Shown here: one piece after another, positions 7,982 through 18,170 of the stretch
Position numbering within the stretch: position 1 is the stretch's first letter
Layout: every line of letters starts with the position of its first letter
Assembly (NCBI GenBank): GCA_947631995.1
Contig: CANRNT010000016.1
Span: 1 to 45,469 of the forward strand
Source: an uncultured Clostridia bacterium
Lineage (GTDB): Bacteria > Bacillota > Clostridia > Oscillospirales > Ruminococcaceae
Length of the DNA stretch: 45,469 nt
Reading direction: 5' to 3'
Translations under genes and position numbers: made by a program
The notes under the pieces: generated by a model
Told to the model about the DNA's origin: nothing
The model's database searches: none
What the model saw: only the letters and a program-made list of their open reading frames with translations

Positions 7982-9283
7982 ATGGATCTTGTAGTAAAAC
8001 GGCCAAAGGGTACGCAGGACGTTGTACCTTCGGAGGTGTATAAGTGGCATACCGTCGAAAAGATAGTCAAAGATGCGGCTGAGCTTTTCGGCTTTAAAGA
8101 GATAAGGATACCTACATTTGAGGATACGGGTCTGTTCGTGCGCTCTGTCGGCGATACGACGGACGTTGTGCAGAAGGAAATGTATTCCGTCACCGCAAAG
8201 GGCGACGCGCAGTTTACGCTTCGACCCGAGGGTACGGCAGGCGCGATAAGAGCTATGATAGAAAACGGCGTGCTCAACGAGGGTTTTCCGCAAAAGGTGT
8301 ACTATGTTATATCCTGTTTCAGGCACGAAAAACCGCAGTCGGGCAGACTGAGAGAGTTCCACCAGTTCGGATGTGAGCTTGTGGGTACGGCTTCTCCTGC
8401 CGCCGACGCGCAGCTTATAGCGCTGGCTAAAAACGTTATAGATACGGCAGGACTTAAAAATATCGAGCTGCATATAAATTCTATTGGCTGTCCCGAATGT
8501 CGGGCGAAGTATCACGCCGCGCTGAAAGAGTATTTTGCGGACAGAAAACAGCAGCTGTGCGATACCTGCCTTGACAGGCTGGAGCGCAACCCTATGAGAA
8601 TACTTGACTGCAAATCGCCGATATGCTCGGAGCTTTCAAAAAATGCGCCGATAATTTTAGACTATCTCTGCGACGACTGCAAGGAGCATTTTGAAAAGCT
8701 GAAAGCTACCCTTGGCGATATGGGTATAGAATATAAGATAGACCCTAGGATAGTCAGAGGTCTTGACTATTACACGAGGACGGTGTTTGAGTTCATAACC
8801 ACCGATATAGGCGCGCAGGGTACTGTGTGCGGCGGCGGAAGATATGACGGACTTATCGAAACGCTGTCGGGGCAGTCTGTGCCTGCGCTTGGCTTTGGAA
8901 TGGGTCTTGAAAGGCTTATTCTTACTATGGAAAAGCAGGGCTGTGAGTTTATGAAGCCAGATACCTGCGATATATATATAGCGACGCTCGACGATGAAGC
9001 GGCCGCTGAAGCAGTAAAGATTTCAGCCGAACTGAGAAAGAGCGGTATCAAGGCGGAATACGATATAGTCGGCAGAGGACTTAAAGCGCAGATGAAGTAC
9101 GCCAACAAGATAGGCGCAAAATTCAGTATGGTGCTCGGAAGCAACGAGCTGGAGCAGCACGAAGTTGATTTAAAAAATATGTCTGACGGCAGTACAAAGA
9201 GGATAACGCTCGGCGAAGGATTCTGCGAGAGCTTTATAGACATACTTTGTAACTATTTGCTGAATATCGAGGGGATAATGTAG
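7982..9283 (+). CDS. hisS: Histidyl-tRNA synthetase
   Basis: Class II synthetase charging tRNA-His; 433 residues, normal length. Motif 1 region KRPKGTQDVVPSE at the N-terminus, motif 2 CFRHEKPQSGRLREFHQFGCE split across the loop, the histidine-specific signatures RGLDYYTRTVFE and CGGGRYDGL, motif 3 ALGFGMGLERL, and a C-terminal anticodon-binding domain (about 330-425). AAGAAAGGA precedes the ATG by 7-8 bases. It is the first structural gene after an aspartate-type T-box, followed 3 bases later by a small membrane protein gene and then aspS, so histidine charging capacity follows tRNA-Asp status here. Confidence 0.97.
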   Translation: MDLVVKRPKGTQDVVPSEVYKWHTVEKIVKDAAELFGFKEIRIPTFEDTGLFVRSVGDTTDVVQKEMYSVTAKGDAQFTLRPEGTAGAIRAMIENGVLNEGFPQKVYYVISCFRHEKPQSGRLREFHQFGCELVGTASPAADAQLIALAKNVIDTAGLKNIELHINSIGCPECRAKYHAALKEYFADRKQQLCDTCLDRLERNPMRILDCKSPICSELSKNAPIILDYLCDDCKEHFEKLKATLGDMGIEYKIDPRIVRGLDYYTRTVFEFITTDIGAQGTVCGGGRYDGLIETLSGQSVPALGFGMGLERLILTMEKQGCEFMKPDTCDIYIATLDDEAAAEAVKISAELRKSGIKAEYDIVGRGLKAQMKYANKIGAKFSMVLGSNELEQHEVDLKNMSDGSTKRITLGEGFCESFIDILCNYLLNIEGIM

Positions 9284-9286
9284 AGT

Positions 9287-9802
9287 ATGTTCATAGTATT
9301 CCCGAAGAAAACAAGCTTTGAGAGCGCGCTTTCGCCCAAGCAGATATACCGCAGCTTTGACAGAAAAATAATACCGTTCAAAGCGCGCGGAAGCGTCGTC
9401 GGCGTGAGCAAGTTCATAAAAAAGTATAAGACCGCCGAGGTGTATTACGGATACAGAGACGGAGAAAAAATTCGCGTATCACACCACGCGGTAAGAAAGA
9501 CCGACGGCTCTTCGACCACGTTTTACGGAAGTATAAAGAAAGTCAGCGGCGGCAGCGTTATACAAGGCAGAATAATGAAGCCAGTTTCGACCTGCATATT
9601 CGGCGCGGTATGTATAATAGCTATGCTGTTTCTCGCGTTGGTGTGTGCGGCGCTGGAGATATACACGGGCGCGGCGGTGTTCGCGCTGGCGGCTGCCGTA
9701 ACGTTTGTTATACTTTTCCGCGACGGGGGCAAGTCGGCAAAGCTTACGGCTTTTTTAGAAGAAATTACCCGAACTGATGAAAGGACAGATAAAAATGGAT
9801 AG
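9287..9802 (+). CDS. Small membrane protein between hisS and aspS
   Basis: 171 residues, family not recognised. The N-terminal ~95 residues are polar and rich in K, R, Y and G (SKFIKKYKTAEVYYGYRDG, SHHAVRKTDGSSTTFYGS), suggesting a small beta-rich domain. Two adjacent hydrophobic spans follow at about 104-126 (CIFGAVCIIAMLFLALVC) and 128-147 (GAAVFALAAAVTFVILF), then a charged tail. The start is 3 bases after the hisS stop, with GAGGGGA upstream. The stop overlaps the aspS start region by 8 bases, so translation is probably coupled. Its placement inside an aminoacyl-tRNA synthetase operon under T-box control is unusual; whether it has a tRNA-related role is unknown. Confidence 0.75.
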   Translation: MFIVFPKKTSFESALSPKQIYRSFDRKIIPFKARGSVVGVSKFIKKYKTAEVYYGYRDGEKIRVSHHAVRKTDGSSTTFYGSIKKVSGGSVIQGRIMKPVSTCIFGAVCIIAMLFLALVCAALEIYTGAAVFALAAAVTFVILFRDGGKSAKLTAFLEEITRTDERTDKNG

Positions 9803-11582
9803 CATGAAAGGCATGAAAAGAACTCACTACTGCGGCAAGGTGCTTGAGGCGGGGCAGACGGTCACGGTAGGCGGCTTTTGCGATACGGTGAGAAACAAAG
9901 GCGGCATAATATTCATAGTGCTGAGAGATGTGACGGGCGTTGTACAGCTCGTATTCGACGACAGCAGCGACAAAGCGGTGTTTGAAAAGGCGTCCGCCTG
10001 CCGCAGCGAGGACGTTATAATGGCGACCGGCATGGTAAGAGAGCGCGAGAGCAAGAACCCCAAGATACCCACCGGAAACGTTGAGATATTCGTTACAGAG
10101 CTGAGGATACTTTCAAAAGCGCAGACTACGCCGTTTGAGATAGTTGATGAGCTTAACACCAACGAAGAGCTCAGGCTGAAATACAGGTATCTCGATCTTC
10201 GCCGCGCGCCGTTGCAAAGAAATATACTTATGCGCCACAAGATTGCCAAGGTAACGCGCGATTATTTCTACGAAAACGGCTTTACCGAGATAGAAACGCC
10301 TATGTTCATAAAGTCAACGCCCGAGGGCGCAAGAGACTACCTTGTGCCGTCAAGGATACACCACGGCAAGTTTTACGCGCTGCCGCAGTCGCCGCAGATA
10401 TACAAGCAGCTGCTTATGGTAGCAGGCTTTGACAGGTATATACAGCTTGCAAGGTGCTTCCGCGATGAGGACTTGCGTGCCGACCGCCAGCCGGAATTTA
10501 CGCAGATAGACCTTGAAATGTCTTTCGTTGATGAGGAGGATATTCAGGCAATGGTGGAGGGCTATATTGCAAGGCTTTTTGATGAGGTTCTCGGCGAGAA
10601 GATAGAGCTGCCTCTTAAAAAGCTCACCTTTGCCGACGCTATGGAAAAATACGGCTCCGACAAGCCCGACACGCGCTTTGATATGGAGATACAGAACATC
10701 TCGGAGACCGTAAAAGATACCAATTTTGTCGTATTTAAAAACGCTCTGGAGAGCGGCGGCAGTGTAAGAGCTTTGTGTGCCAAGAACGCCGCAGGCATAT
10801 TCACGCGCAAGGAGATAGACAAGCTGACCGAGCACGCGAAAGGCATTGGCGCAAAGGGGTTGGCGTATGTAAGGTGGGTAGATGACGCCCCGAGCTGCTC
10901 TTTTGCGAAGTTTATGAAAGAGGGCGAGCTTGAAAAGATACTTGAAAAAGTCGGCGCGCAGAAAGGCGACGTTGTTATAATAATGGCTGACAAAACAAGG
11001 CTCACGCTTTCGGTGCTGGGAGCGCTCAGGCTTATAATGGCGCGTAAAATGGGCATTATTGACGATAGCAAGCACAACTTTGTATGGATAACACAAATGC
11101 CTTTCTTCGAGTACGACGAGGAGAGCGGCAGTTGGGTCGCGGCGCACCACCCGTTCACAATGCCTATGGATGAGTGCGTGGAATACCTCGAGAGCGACCC
11201 CGAAAAGGTAAGAGCAAAGGCGTGGGACCTCGTGCTAAACGGCGTGGAGCTGTCGTCGGGCTCTATGCGTATAACAGACTGCGCGCTTCAAGAGAAGATG
11301 TTCAGCCTGCTGGGTATGACGAAAGAGGAAATAGAGCTGAAATTCGGCTTTTTGGTAGACGCTTATAAGTACGCCGCGCCCCCTCACGGCGGCATGGGAA
11401 TAGGTCTTGACAGAATAACCATGATAATGTGCGGAGCTGACAATTTGCGCGATGTTACGGCGTTTCCTAAAGTCCAGAACGCGAGCGAGCTTATGTCCGC
11501 CTGCCCTGCACAGGTCGATGAAAAGCAGTTAGAAGAGCTTTCCATTGCTGTAACGGCAAAGGAAGAACAATCGTCAATATGA
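9795..11582 (+). CDS. aspS: Aspartyl-tRNA synthetase (bacterial type)
   Basis: 595 residues, the length of bacterial AspRS with the GAD insertion. An N-terminal OB-fold anticodon domain (about 1-110; GFCDTVRNKGGIIFIVLRD) leads into class II motifs: FTEIETPMFIKSTPEGARDY (motif 1 region), CFRDEDLRADRQPEFTQID (motif 2) and GMGIGLDRITMIMCG (motif 3). The start at 9795 (MDSMKGMK) follows AAAGGA by 9 bases; the ATG at 9777 contains that ribosome site and is not used. It is the last gene of the T-box operon and its tRNA is the one sensed by the leader. No clear terminator follows. Confidence 0.97.
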   Translation: MDSMKGMKRTHYCGKVLEAGQTVTVGGFCDTVRNKGGIIFIVLRDVTGVVQLVFDDSSDKAVFEKASACRSEDVIMATGMVRERESKNPKIPTGNVEIFVTELRILSKAQTTPFEIVDELNTNEELRLKYRYLDLRRAPLQRNILMRHKIAKVTRDYFYENGFTEIETPMFIKSTPEGARDYLVPSRIHHGKFYALPQSPQIYKQLLMVAGFDRYIQLARCFRDEDLRADRQPEFTQIDLEMSFVDEEDIQAMVEGYIARLFDEVLGEKIELPLKKLTFADAMEKYGSDKPDTRFDMEIQNISETVKDTNFVVFKNALESGGSVRALCAKNAAGIFTRKEIDKLTEHAKGIGAKGLAYVRWVDDAPSCSFAKFMKEGELEKILEKVGAQKGDVVIIMADKTRLTLSVLGALRLIMARKMGIIDDSKHNFVWITQMPFFEYDEESGSWVAAHHPFTMPMDECVEYLESDPEKVRAKAWDLVLNGVELSSGSMRITDCALQEKMFSLLGMTKEEIELKFGFLVDAYKYAAPPHGGMGIGLDRITMIMCGADNLRDVTAFPKVQNASELMSACPAQVDEKQLEELSIAVTAKEEQSSI

Positions 11583-11645
11583 TTAAAATTTTAACATTTA
11601 CTTTGTGAAAAACGCCGTATTTTATTAAGAAAAGATTACGGAGTA

Positions 11646-11674
11646 TATACAAATCCGCTCACATGGTGTATAAT
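11646..11674 (+). promoter_or_regulatory. Probable promoter of the papain-like hydrolase
   Basis: TATAAT (11669-11674) with a weak -35 TATACA at 17 bases. The leader contains GCGCTCC/GGGGCGC (about 11690-11713), able to form a hairpin before the start. Confidence 0.4.
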
Positions 11675-11761
11675 GAAATAAAGCAGTAAAGCGCTCCTTT
11701 ATCATAGGGGCGCGGCTTTATCTTGCATAGCTTAATAACTTTAAGAACGGAAATCATACTT

Positions 11762-12346
11762 ATGGAAACAGGAAAGTACATATATGTAATATTGTCGCAG
11801 ACGCGCACCGTGCCTGCACGAATAATAAAGCAGTTCACAAAAGCCCCCTATAATCACGTTTCGCTCTCCAGCGGCCGCGAATTGCAGGAGGTATACAGCT
11901 TTTGCAGAAAGTATAAAAAATTCGTACTGCCCGCAGGATTTGTTGAGGAGCGCAACGTCGGCGTGTTCGATATGTTTTCTGCCGTGCCGTGCGAGGTGTA
12001 TGCGTTTAGCTGTACAGATGAGCAGTACGCAAAGTACGAGGAGCTTATAGATGAATTCAAGCAGAACAGCAAGCTTTATTCTTATAACGTGATAGGTCTG
12101 CTGGGGCTGGCTTTCGGGCTTGTTATACGCAGAAAAAACCACTTTGTGTGTTCTGAATTTGTGGCGTATGTTCTGACGCAATGCGGCATAGCGAAGTTCA
12201 ATAAAGACTCTGATTTTGTAAGACCCGATGATTTTCGCTATCTGGAGAACGCGCAGCTTGTATACGAGGGCGATATGAAACGCCTGCCTGCGTTTAAGGT
12301 CAAGACAGCAAAGGGCGAGGGCAAAAAGACAAGCGTCAAGGTGTAA
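11762..12346 (+). CDS. YiiX-like permuted NlpC/P60 (papain-fold) hydrolase
   Basis: 194 residues. The pattern matches circularly permuted papain-like NlpC/P60 proteins: an N-terminal beta strand YIYVILSQTRT, then the histidine motif APYNHVSLS, and a C-terminal cysteine helix NHFVCSEFVAYVLTQCG where the first Cys would be the nucleophile. Such enzymes cleave amide or thioester/acyl bonds; the substrate is not predictable here. There is no signal peptide, so it is probably cytoplasmic. The start at 11762 gives MErich N-terminus METGKYIYV; a TTG at 11723 is an unsupported extension. The ribosome site is weak (ACGGAAATC). A long palindrome-rich non-coding region follows. Confidence 0.75.
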   Translation: METGKYIYVILSQTRTVPARIIKQFTKAPYNHVSLSSGRELQEVYSFCRKYKKFVLPAGFVEERNVGVFDMFSAVPCEVYAFSCTDEQYAKYEELIDEFKQNSKLYSYNVIGLLGLAFGLVIRRKNHFVCSEFVAYVLTQCGIAKFNKDSDFVRPDDFRYLENAQLVYEGDMKRLPAFKVKTAKGEGKKTSVKV

Positions 12347-12387
12347 GGGGAATAGTAAAGTGTTGCTTGCGCCGCGTATCTTAAATT

Positions 12388-13109
12388 CTTGCCAAGAAAC
12401 TGAAAGTTTTCGATTGACCCTTTTTCAAAAGGGTCACGGGGTGTGGGGCAGCGCCCCACAAAGGCACAGTGTGCGCTCCGAAAAAGGTGAATTTCAAAAT
12501 AGTCCGGTGGACTATTTTGAAAGAGGAAAATCCCTGCAAGAGAGGGATTTTCCTTTGAAAAGACCAAACTATTTTTCCTGCGCGCGCTTGCGCGCGCAAT
12601 AGCATTATGAAAAGTTTATACTGCATATATGCGGCTTGCGTGCCTGCTTACCGACGCACAAAACGCCCCAACTCCATCAAATTTTAGATACCAACCACAC
12701 GCCGCTGGAAGAATATTCTGCCAGCGGCCTTTTTGTTAGAGGGGGTGGTTGTGGGTGGGTATCAGAAGCAAAATAATAAGAGGCAAGAAGTGCGTTTTTT
12801 TACTTAGCACGGCGTTCCAGAATGGAACGCGGAAAGAGAGTGTTGCGCTACAACAAGGGGAGGCTCTCTCTTGCAGGAGCAGCGTTCCCCGTTGGGAACG
12901 CCTGAAGAATTATTTCGCCCAAAAATTAAAAGCGAAATAATTCTTCCCGCGGTCGTTTACGACCGCTGCCCCTCTTCATAAACAGTCCACAGGACTGTTT
13001 ATGAATTCACCCCTCTCAGAGCGCACGCTGTGTCCTTGTGGGGCGCTGCCCCACGCCCCGCAAGCCTTTTGAAAAAGGCTTGACCGAAAACTTTTATTTT
13101 CTCGGCAAG
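12388..13109. repeat. Palindrome-rich element with ~105 bp inverted ends
   Basis: The left arm 12388-12494 and the right arm 13003-13109 are inverted copies at roughly 85-90 percent identity by eye (shared AAAGTTTTCG, CTTTTTCAAAAGG, GTGGGGCAGCGCCCCAC, GTGCGCTC). Inside the arms and between them lie at least ten near-perfect hairpins, for example CAAAATAGTCC/GGACTATTTTG (12495-12519), AGGAAAATCCCT/AGGGATTTTCCT (12524-12554), an 8 bp GCGCGCGC pair (12580-12597), GAAGAATTATTTCGC and its complement (12904-12946), and TTCATAAACAGTCC and its complement (12975-13005). No credible ORF is present. It resembles a composite of intergenic palindromic repeats or a MITE-like unit; transposition is not shown. 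Confidence 0.75.
12701..12735 (+). terminator. Terminator-like hairpin within the palindromic element
   Basis: GCCGCTGGAAGAAT (12701-12714) pairs with ATTCTGCCAGCGGC (12715-12728) with one mismatch, followed by CTTTTTG. It could end the hydrolase transcript about 350 bases after its stop. Confidence 0.6.
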
Positions 13110-13142
13110 ATTTCAAACTTTTGCATAAAGAAATAGAGAAAT

Positions 13143-13179
13143 AAAAACAAGAGCAGCGGATATTTTCCGTTGCTCTTGT
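13143..13179 (-). terminator. guaB terminator
   Basis: On the minus strand a 14 bp stem (13166-13179 with 13147-13160, ACAAGAGCAACGGA against TCCGCTGCTCTTGT) is followed by TTTTTA. It lies 14 bases past the guaB stop. Confidence 0.85.
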
Positions 13180-13192
13180 TGTATGTCTTTGT

Positions 13193-14710
<1,518 letters not shown>

Positions 14711-14716
14711 CTATTG

Positions 14717-14745
14717 AGTTTACACCATTTCAGAGAAAAAGTCAA
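14717..14745 (-). promoter_or_regulatory. guaB promoter
   Basis: Minus strand TTGACT (14745-14740), 17 base spacer, TAAACT (14722-14717), about 50 bases before the ATG. Confidence 0.65.
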
Positions 14746-14871
14746 TATCCTTTTTTCATAAGAAAACGCCACATTTGCAATGCTTCACATACCATATTGT
14801 ACAAGATATTTTGCCCGTTTATCACTTCAACTATTTAAACTATTGAAAACGCGTGGAAATTTGCGGAATAA

Positions 14872-15822
14872 TTATATTAATCTGTCAGCAATGGTGTTGA
14901 CGTCGTCAAATCTGTCCTCCTTGTTTTTCAGACCGAAAACGCCGATGATGTATGTTCTGCCGCCGTCCGAAACTGCCGCGATAAGATTGTAATATTTATC
15001 TAGAGAGCCTGTTTTAAGACCTACTATGTTTTTATTATAGTATTCGGAGGAAGCGTCAAGACATTCGTTCGTGTTCAGCCAAGTGTTGGTCTCTCCGCTG
15101 GCGTATGTGACGCTGTCGGAGGGCAGGGAGGCATACTTGCGAATGATGTCGTTGTTGTATGCAAGAACAGAGAGAAGAGCCATATCCTCGAGGGTGGAAT
15201 AATGGTCGCTGCCGCAGTAGCCGTCAGGCGTGGTGAAATGTGAGCCGCACATACCCAGTTCAGCCGCGTATACGTTCATCTCAGCGACGAACGTTTCAAC
15301 GGCTTTTTCGGCAGTTATACCGTCATCGCCTGATATCTTTCTGCCTGCCGCTGCGGCAAGGACATATGCGGCGTCGTTGCCCGAGGGCAGCAGCATACCC
15401 TCTATAAGCATTTCTACGGACAATTTCATATCCTTTTGTATATACGCTATGGAAGAGCCGTCAGCGATGAAAGATACCTCGTCTCCCGCGGTGACGATAT
15501 CATCAGGCTTCAGGTATTTAAGAGCCGTAAGAGCGGTAAGAAGCTTGGTGCAGCTTGCCGGATATACTACCTTTTCCGCTCCGCAGAAGTTCAGCGGCTT
15601 TCCCGCGCTCAGGTCGTAAACAAAATACTGCCGCGACTTTACGTCGTAGCCGCCGTTTTCGGCGAACATATCTCCGTGAAGAACGGCTGCCGGCAGGGCT
15701 TCATAAGCCTTTTGTTCCCGTATATCGATATATATGACCGCAGCCAGTATCGCGGCGGCTATAACGGCTGCCGATATGAAAGCGATCATGACAGACCGTT
15801 TGAGCTTTTTTGATAGCTGCAT
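14872..15822 (-). CDS. D-alanyl-D-alanine carboxypeptidase (S11 / DacA family)
   Basis: Penicillin-binding peptidase that trims terminal D-Ala from peptidoglycan stem peptides outside the membrane. The 316-residue product has an N-terminal membrane span (about residues 10-32, VMIAFISAAVIAAAILAAV) acting as signal anchor. All three serine-peptidase motifs are present: S-x-x-K as PASCTKLL (Ser90, Lys93), S-x-N as LPSGNDAAYV, and KTG as VGLKTGSLDKYY. It ends soon after the KTG domain and lacks the C-terminal beta domain and amphipathic anchor of classic DacA. The start at 15822 (MQLSKKLKRSV) follows GAAAGGAAG by 7 bases; in-frame ATGs at 15840 and 15879 are rejected. No clear promoter was found in the 287 base divergent region shared with cheA. 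Confidence 0.9.
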   Translation of the reverse strand: MQLSKKLKRSVMIAFISAAVIAAAILAAVIYIDIREQKAYEALPAAVLHGDMFAENGGYDVKSRQYFVYDLSAGKPLNFCGAEKVVYPASCTKLLTALTALKYLKPDDIVTAGDEVSFIADGSSIAYIQKDMKLSVEMLIEGMLLPSGNDAAYVLAAAAGRKISGDDGITAEKAVETFVAEMNVYAAELGMCGSHFTTPDGYCGSDHYSTLEDMALLSVLAYNNDIIRKYASLPSDSVTYASGETNTWLNTNECLDASSEYYNKNIVGLKTGSLDKYYNLIAAVSDGGRTYIIGVFGLKNKEDRFDDVNTIADRLI

Positions 15823-16042
15823 AACTTTTCTTCCTTTCATTTTTGGGATAGCATTTATTATGTCAATACCTGACAACAACGTATTGGCGGAAATATGCCT
15901 GCAAAAACCGATTTGTATTTGGCTCTCTACTGCTATATAATACTATACCGATATTAAGAAATTCTTGATGTTTATCTTAAAGTTTGCTTAAAACTTGTGC
16001 AGAATGACTATCACAGCCGTCAGAAATGAGGTAAAATGCGAA

Positions 16043-16071
16043 TTGAAAAGCAAACGTGTATTTGTTATAAT
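16043..16071 (+). promoter_or_regulatory. Promoter of the chemotaxis operon
   Basis: TTGAAA (16043-16048), 17 bases, TATAAT (16066-16071), about 35 bases before the cheA start. It is a sigma-A form, not the TAAA-N15-GCCGATAA form of motility sigma factors. Confidence 0.75.
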
Positions 16072-16110
16072 AGTATTGTATATGAACTTGTTTGTGCGAG
16101 GTGATGTGTT

Positions 16111-18168
16111 TTGCCTAAATTTGACGAGAGCTTGGAACAGATGTTGGACGTGTATATATACGAGGAAGAACAGCTTCTGGAACAGTTGGACGATATCCTT
16201 ATGCGCTCCGAAAAGGAGGACTCCATAAGTCCCGACGACGTTGCGGAGATATTCAGGATAATGCACACCGTAAAAGGTTCTTCATCAATGATGGGTCTTA
16301 CGAACTTGCAGCAGTTGGCGCACGCGGCGGAGGATCTCTTCTCTATAATAAGAGATAAGCCCGATATACAGTATGATAAAAAAGTGCTGTTCGATCTGGT
16401 GTTTGCCGCTTCCGACAGCATGAAGAGCGAAATAGAGATACTTACCGACGAGTCGGCGGAGCTGACGGACTTTACCCAGCAGATAGCTAAGATAAGAGCA
16501 TATGCCGACGTTATGAAAGCTGCCGACGGACAGCAGATAAAACCGACTGTGACAAAAGAAGCGATATTCTCCGACGATGAGGGCGACGATGTGCTTACGC
16601 TTCACGTCACATATGCGGAAAGCTGCGCTATGCCTGCGGTAAGAGCTATGCTGCTTATGCGTTCGCTCGGCAAAGTATGCGAGGTAACAAAGACCATACC
16701 GCTCGATATAAACGCCGACGACGCTAACGATATTATAACAGCGAACGGTCTGTATGTCAAGCTTATTACAGATGATAAGGACGCTGTCGTGAATGCTGCG
16801 TCAAAGGCGATAGACGTTGTTGAGGTAAAGTGGGAGGAAAGGCCCGCAAACACCAATGAGCAGTCCGCGCCTGCCGCGCAGGAGAGCAAGCAGGAGACCG
16901 CGCCGACGCAGGAAAAAGCGGCGGAGCAGAGCGAGGATAAGAGCCCTAAGAAAAAAGCCGCTGCCGATAAAAACAGTATGATGTCCGTAAGCCTTGCCAA
17001 ACTGGACGCGCTTCTTGACTTGGTAAGCGAGATAGTTATAACAGAGTCGTCAGTCATTTCCAGCCCCGATATCAAACGGTATGCAGCGGAACTTGACCGC
17101 TTCAATACTTCGGCAAGAAATCTCAAAAAGCTGACAGATGAGCTTCAGGACGTAGTCATGTCAATACGCATGGTTCCTGTCGCGAGCGCGTTCAGCAAGA
17201 TGAACAGAGTAGTCCGCGATATGAACAACAAGCTCGGAAAGGGCGTTGAACTGGTGTTCGTCGGCGAGGAAACGGAAGTCGACAAATCGGTCGTTGATAT
17301 ACTGAATGACCCGCTCATGCACCTTGTAAGAAACGCCGTAGATCACGGCATTGAAGCTCCCGAGGTGCGCAAGGAGAAAGGCAAGACCGAAAAACCGACC
17401 GTTACGCTGTCGGCGGAAAGCGGCTCGAGCGAGGTAATAATAACCGTTGAGGACAACGGAGCGGGAATGGACTATAAGGCGATACTGGCAAAGGCAAAGA
17501 GCAGAGGTATACTCAAAAAGCCTGAGTCGGAGTATACAAAGCAGGAGTCGCTGGGCCTTATAATGAAAGCGGGATTTTCGACCAACGAAAAGGTAACGGA
17601 GTATTCGGGCAGAGGCGTCGGTATGGACGTTGTCAACCAGAACCTCGAAAAAATAGGCGGAAAGCTCATAGTAGAGTCCGATGTGGGAGTAGGAAGCAAG
17701 TTTATTATCAAGATACCGCTCTCGCTGTCGATAAACGATGTTATGCAGGTAGCCGTCGGAGGTTCGGATATCTCTATACCCATAACATCGGTCAAGGAGA
17801 TATTCAGAGCCGAAAAGGAAAATATCGTATATGATACCAACGGCACGGAGCTTATAATGATACGCGGAAAATGCTATCCGATAATAAGTCTGGCAAAGTA
17901 TTTCGGTATAGAGTCTCAGGTCAGCGACCACGAACAAGGTATAATGCTGTTCTGCGAGGAGGAGCATAAAAGAGTTTGCCTGTTCGCAGATTCGCTGATA
18001 GGCGAGCAGCAGATAGTAAAAAAGCCGTTTTCTTCGCTGCTCAATCAGTATAATCTCACCGATAACGGACTTTCAGGCTGTTCTATACTTGCCGACGGAA
18101 GCATAACTCTTATTGCGGACGTTAGCGCCATTATAAATAAAACGTTCGCAGATAACAAGGGGGTATAA
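16111..18168 (+). CDS. cheA: Chemotaxis histidine kinase CheA
   Basis: 685 residues. An N-terminal HPt domain carries the phosphorylated histidine in IMHTVKGSSSMMG (His52). A receiver-binding P2-like segment (about 150-235) and an acidic, Ala/Lys/Gln-rich linker (about 245-285) follow. Then come the dimerisation helices (SMMSVSLAKLDALLDLVSE), the ATPase domain with N box HLVRNAVDHGIEAPE, G1 VEDNGAGMDY and G2 YSGRGVGMDVV, and a C-terminal CheW-like P5 domain (about 545-680). It autophosphorylates from receptor signals and phosphorylates CheY and CheB. The start is a TTG at 16111 with GCGAGGTG 7 bases upstream; the ATG at 16104 is out of frame. It is the first gene of a five-gene operon. Confidence 0.96.
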   Translation: MPKFDESLEQMLDVYIYEEEQLLEQLDDILMRSEKEDSISPDDVAEIFRIMHTVKGSSSMMGLTNLQQLAHAAEDLFSIIRDKPDIQYDKKVLFDLVFAASDSMKSEIEILTDESAELTDFTQQIAKIRAYADVMKAADGQQIKPTVTKEAIFSDDEGDDVLTLHVTYAESCAMPAVRAMLLMRSLGKVCEVTKTIPLDINADDANDIITANGLYVKLITDDKDAVVNAASKAIDVVEVKWEERPANTNEQSAPAAQESKQETAPTQEKAAEQSEDKSPKKKAAADKNSMMSVSLAKLDALLDLVSEIVITESSVISSPDIKRYAAELDRFNTSARNLKKLTDELQDVVMSIRMVPVASAFSKMNRVVRDMNNKLGKGVELVFVGEETEVDKSVVDILNDPLMHLVRNAVDHGIEAPEVRKEKGKTEKPTVTLSAESGSSEVIITVEDNGAGMDYKAILAKAKSRGILKKPESEYTKQESLGLIMKAGFSTNEKVTEYSGRGVGMDVVNQNLEKIGGKLIVESDVGVGSKFIIKIPLSLSINDVMQVAVGGSDISIPITSVKEIFRAEKENIVYDTNGTELIMIRGKCYPIISLAKYFGIESQVSDHEQGIMLFCEEEHKRVCLFADSLIGEQQIVKKPFSSLLNQYNLTDNGLSGCSILADGSITLIADVSAIINKTFADNKGV

Positions 18169-18170
18169 CG

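Noticed and set aside
10350-11150. 266-codon minus-strand ORF
   Set aside because: Shadow of aspS; the plus strand carries the full synthetase motifs.
12360-12940. Several 60-110 codon ORFs on both strands
   Set aside because: They consist of translated palindromes in the repeat element, with no ribosome sites or protein-like composition.
12388-13109. CRISPR array
   Set aside because: Hairpins differ from each other in sequence and spacing; there is no constant repeat with regular spacers and no cas gene.
17161-17967. 268-codon minus-strand ORF
   Set aside because: Shadow of the cheA ATPase and P5 domains.
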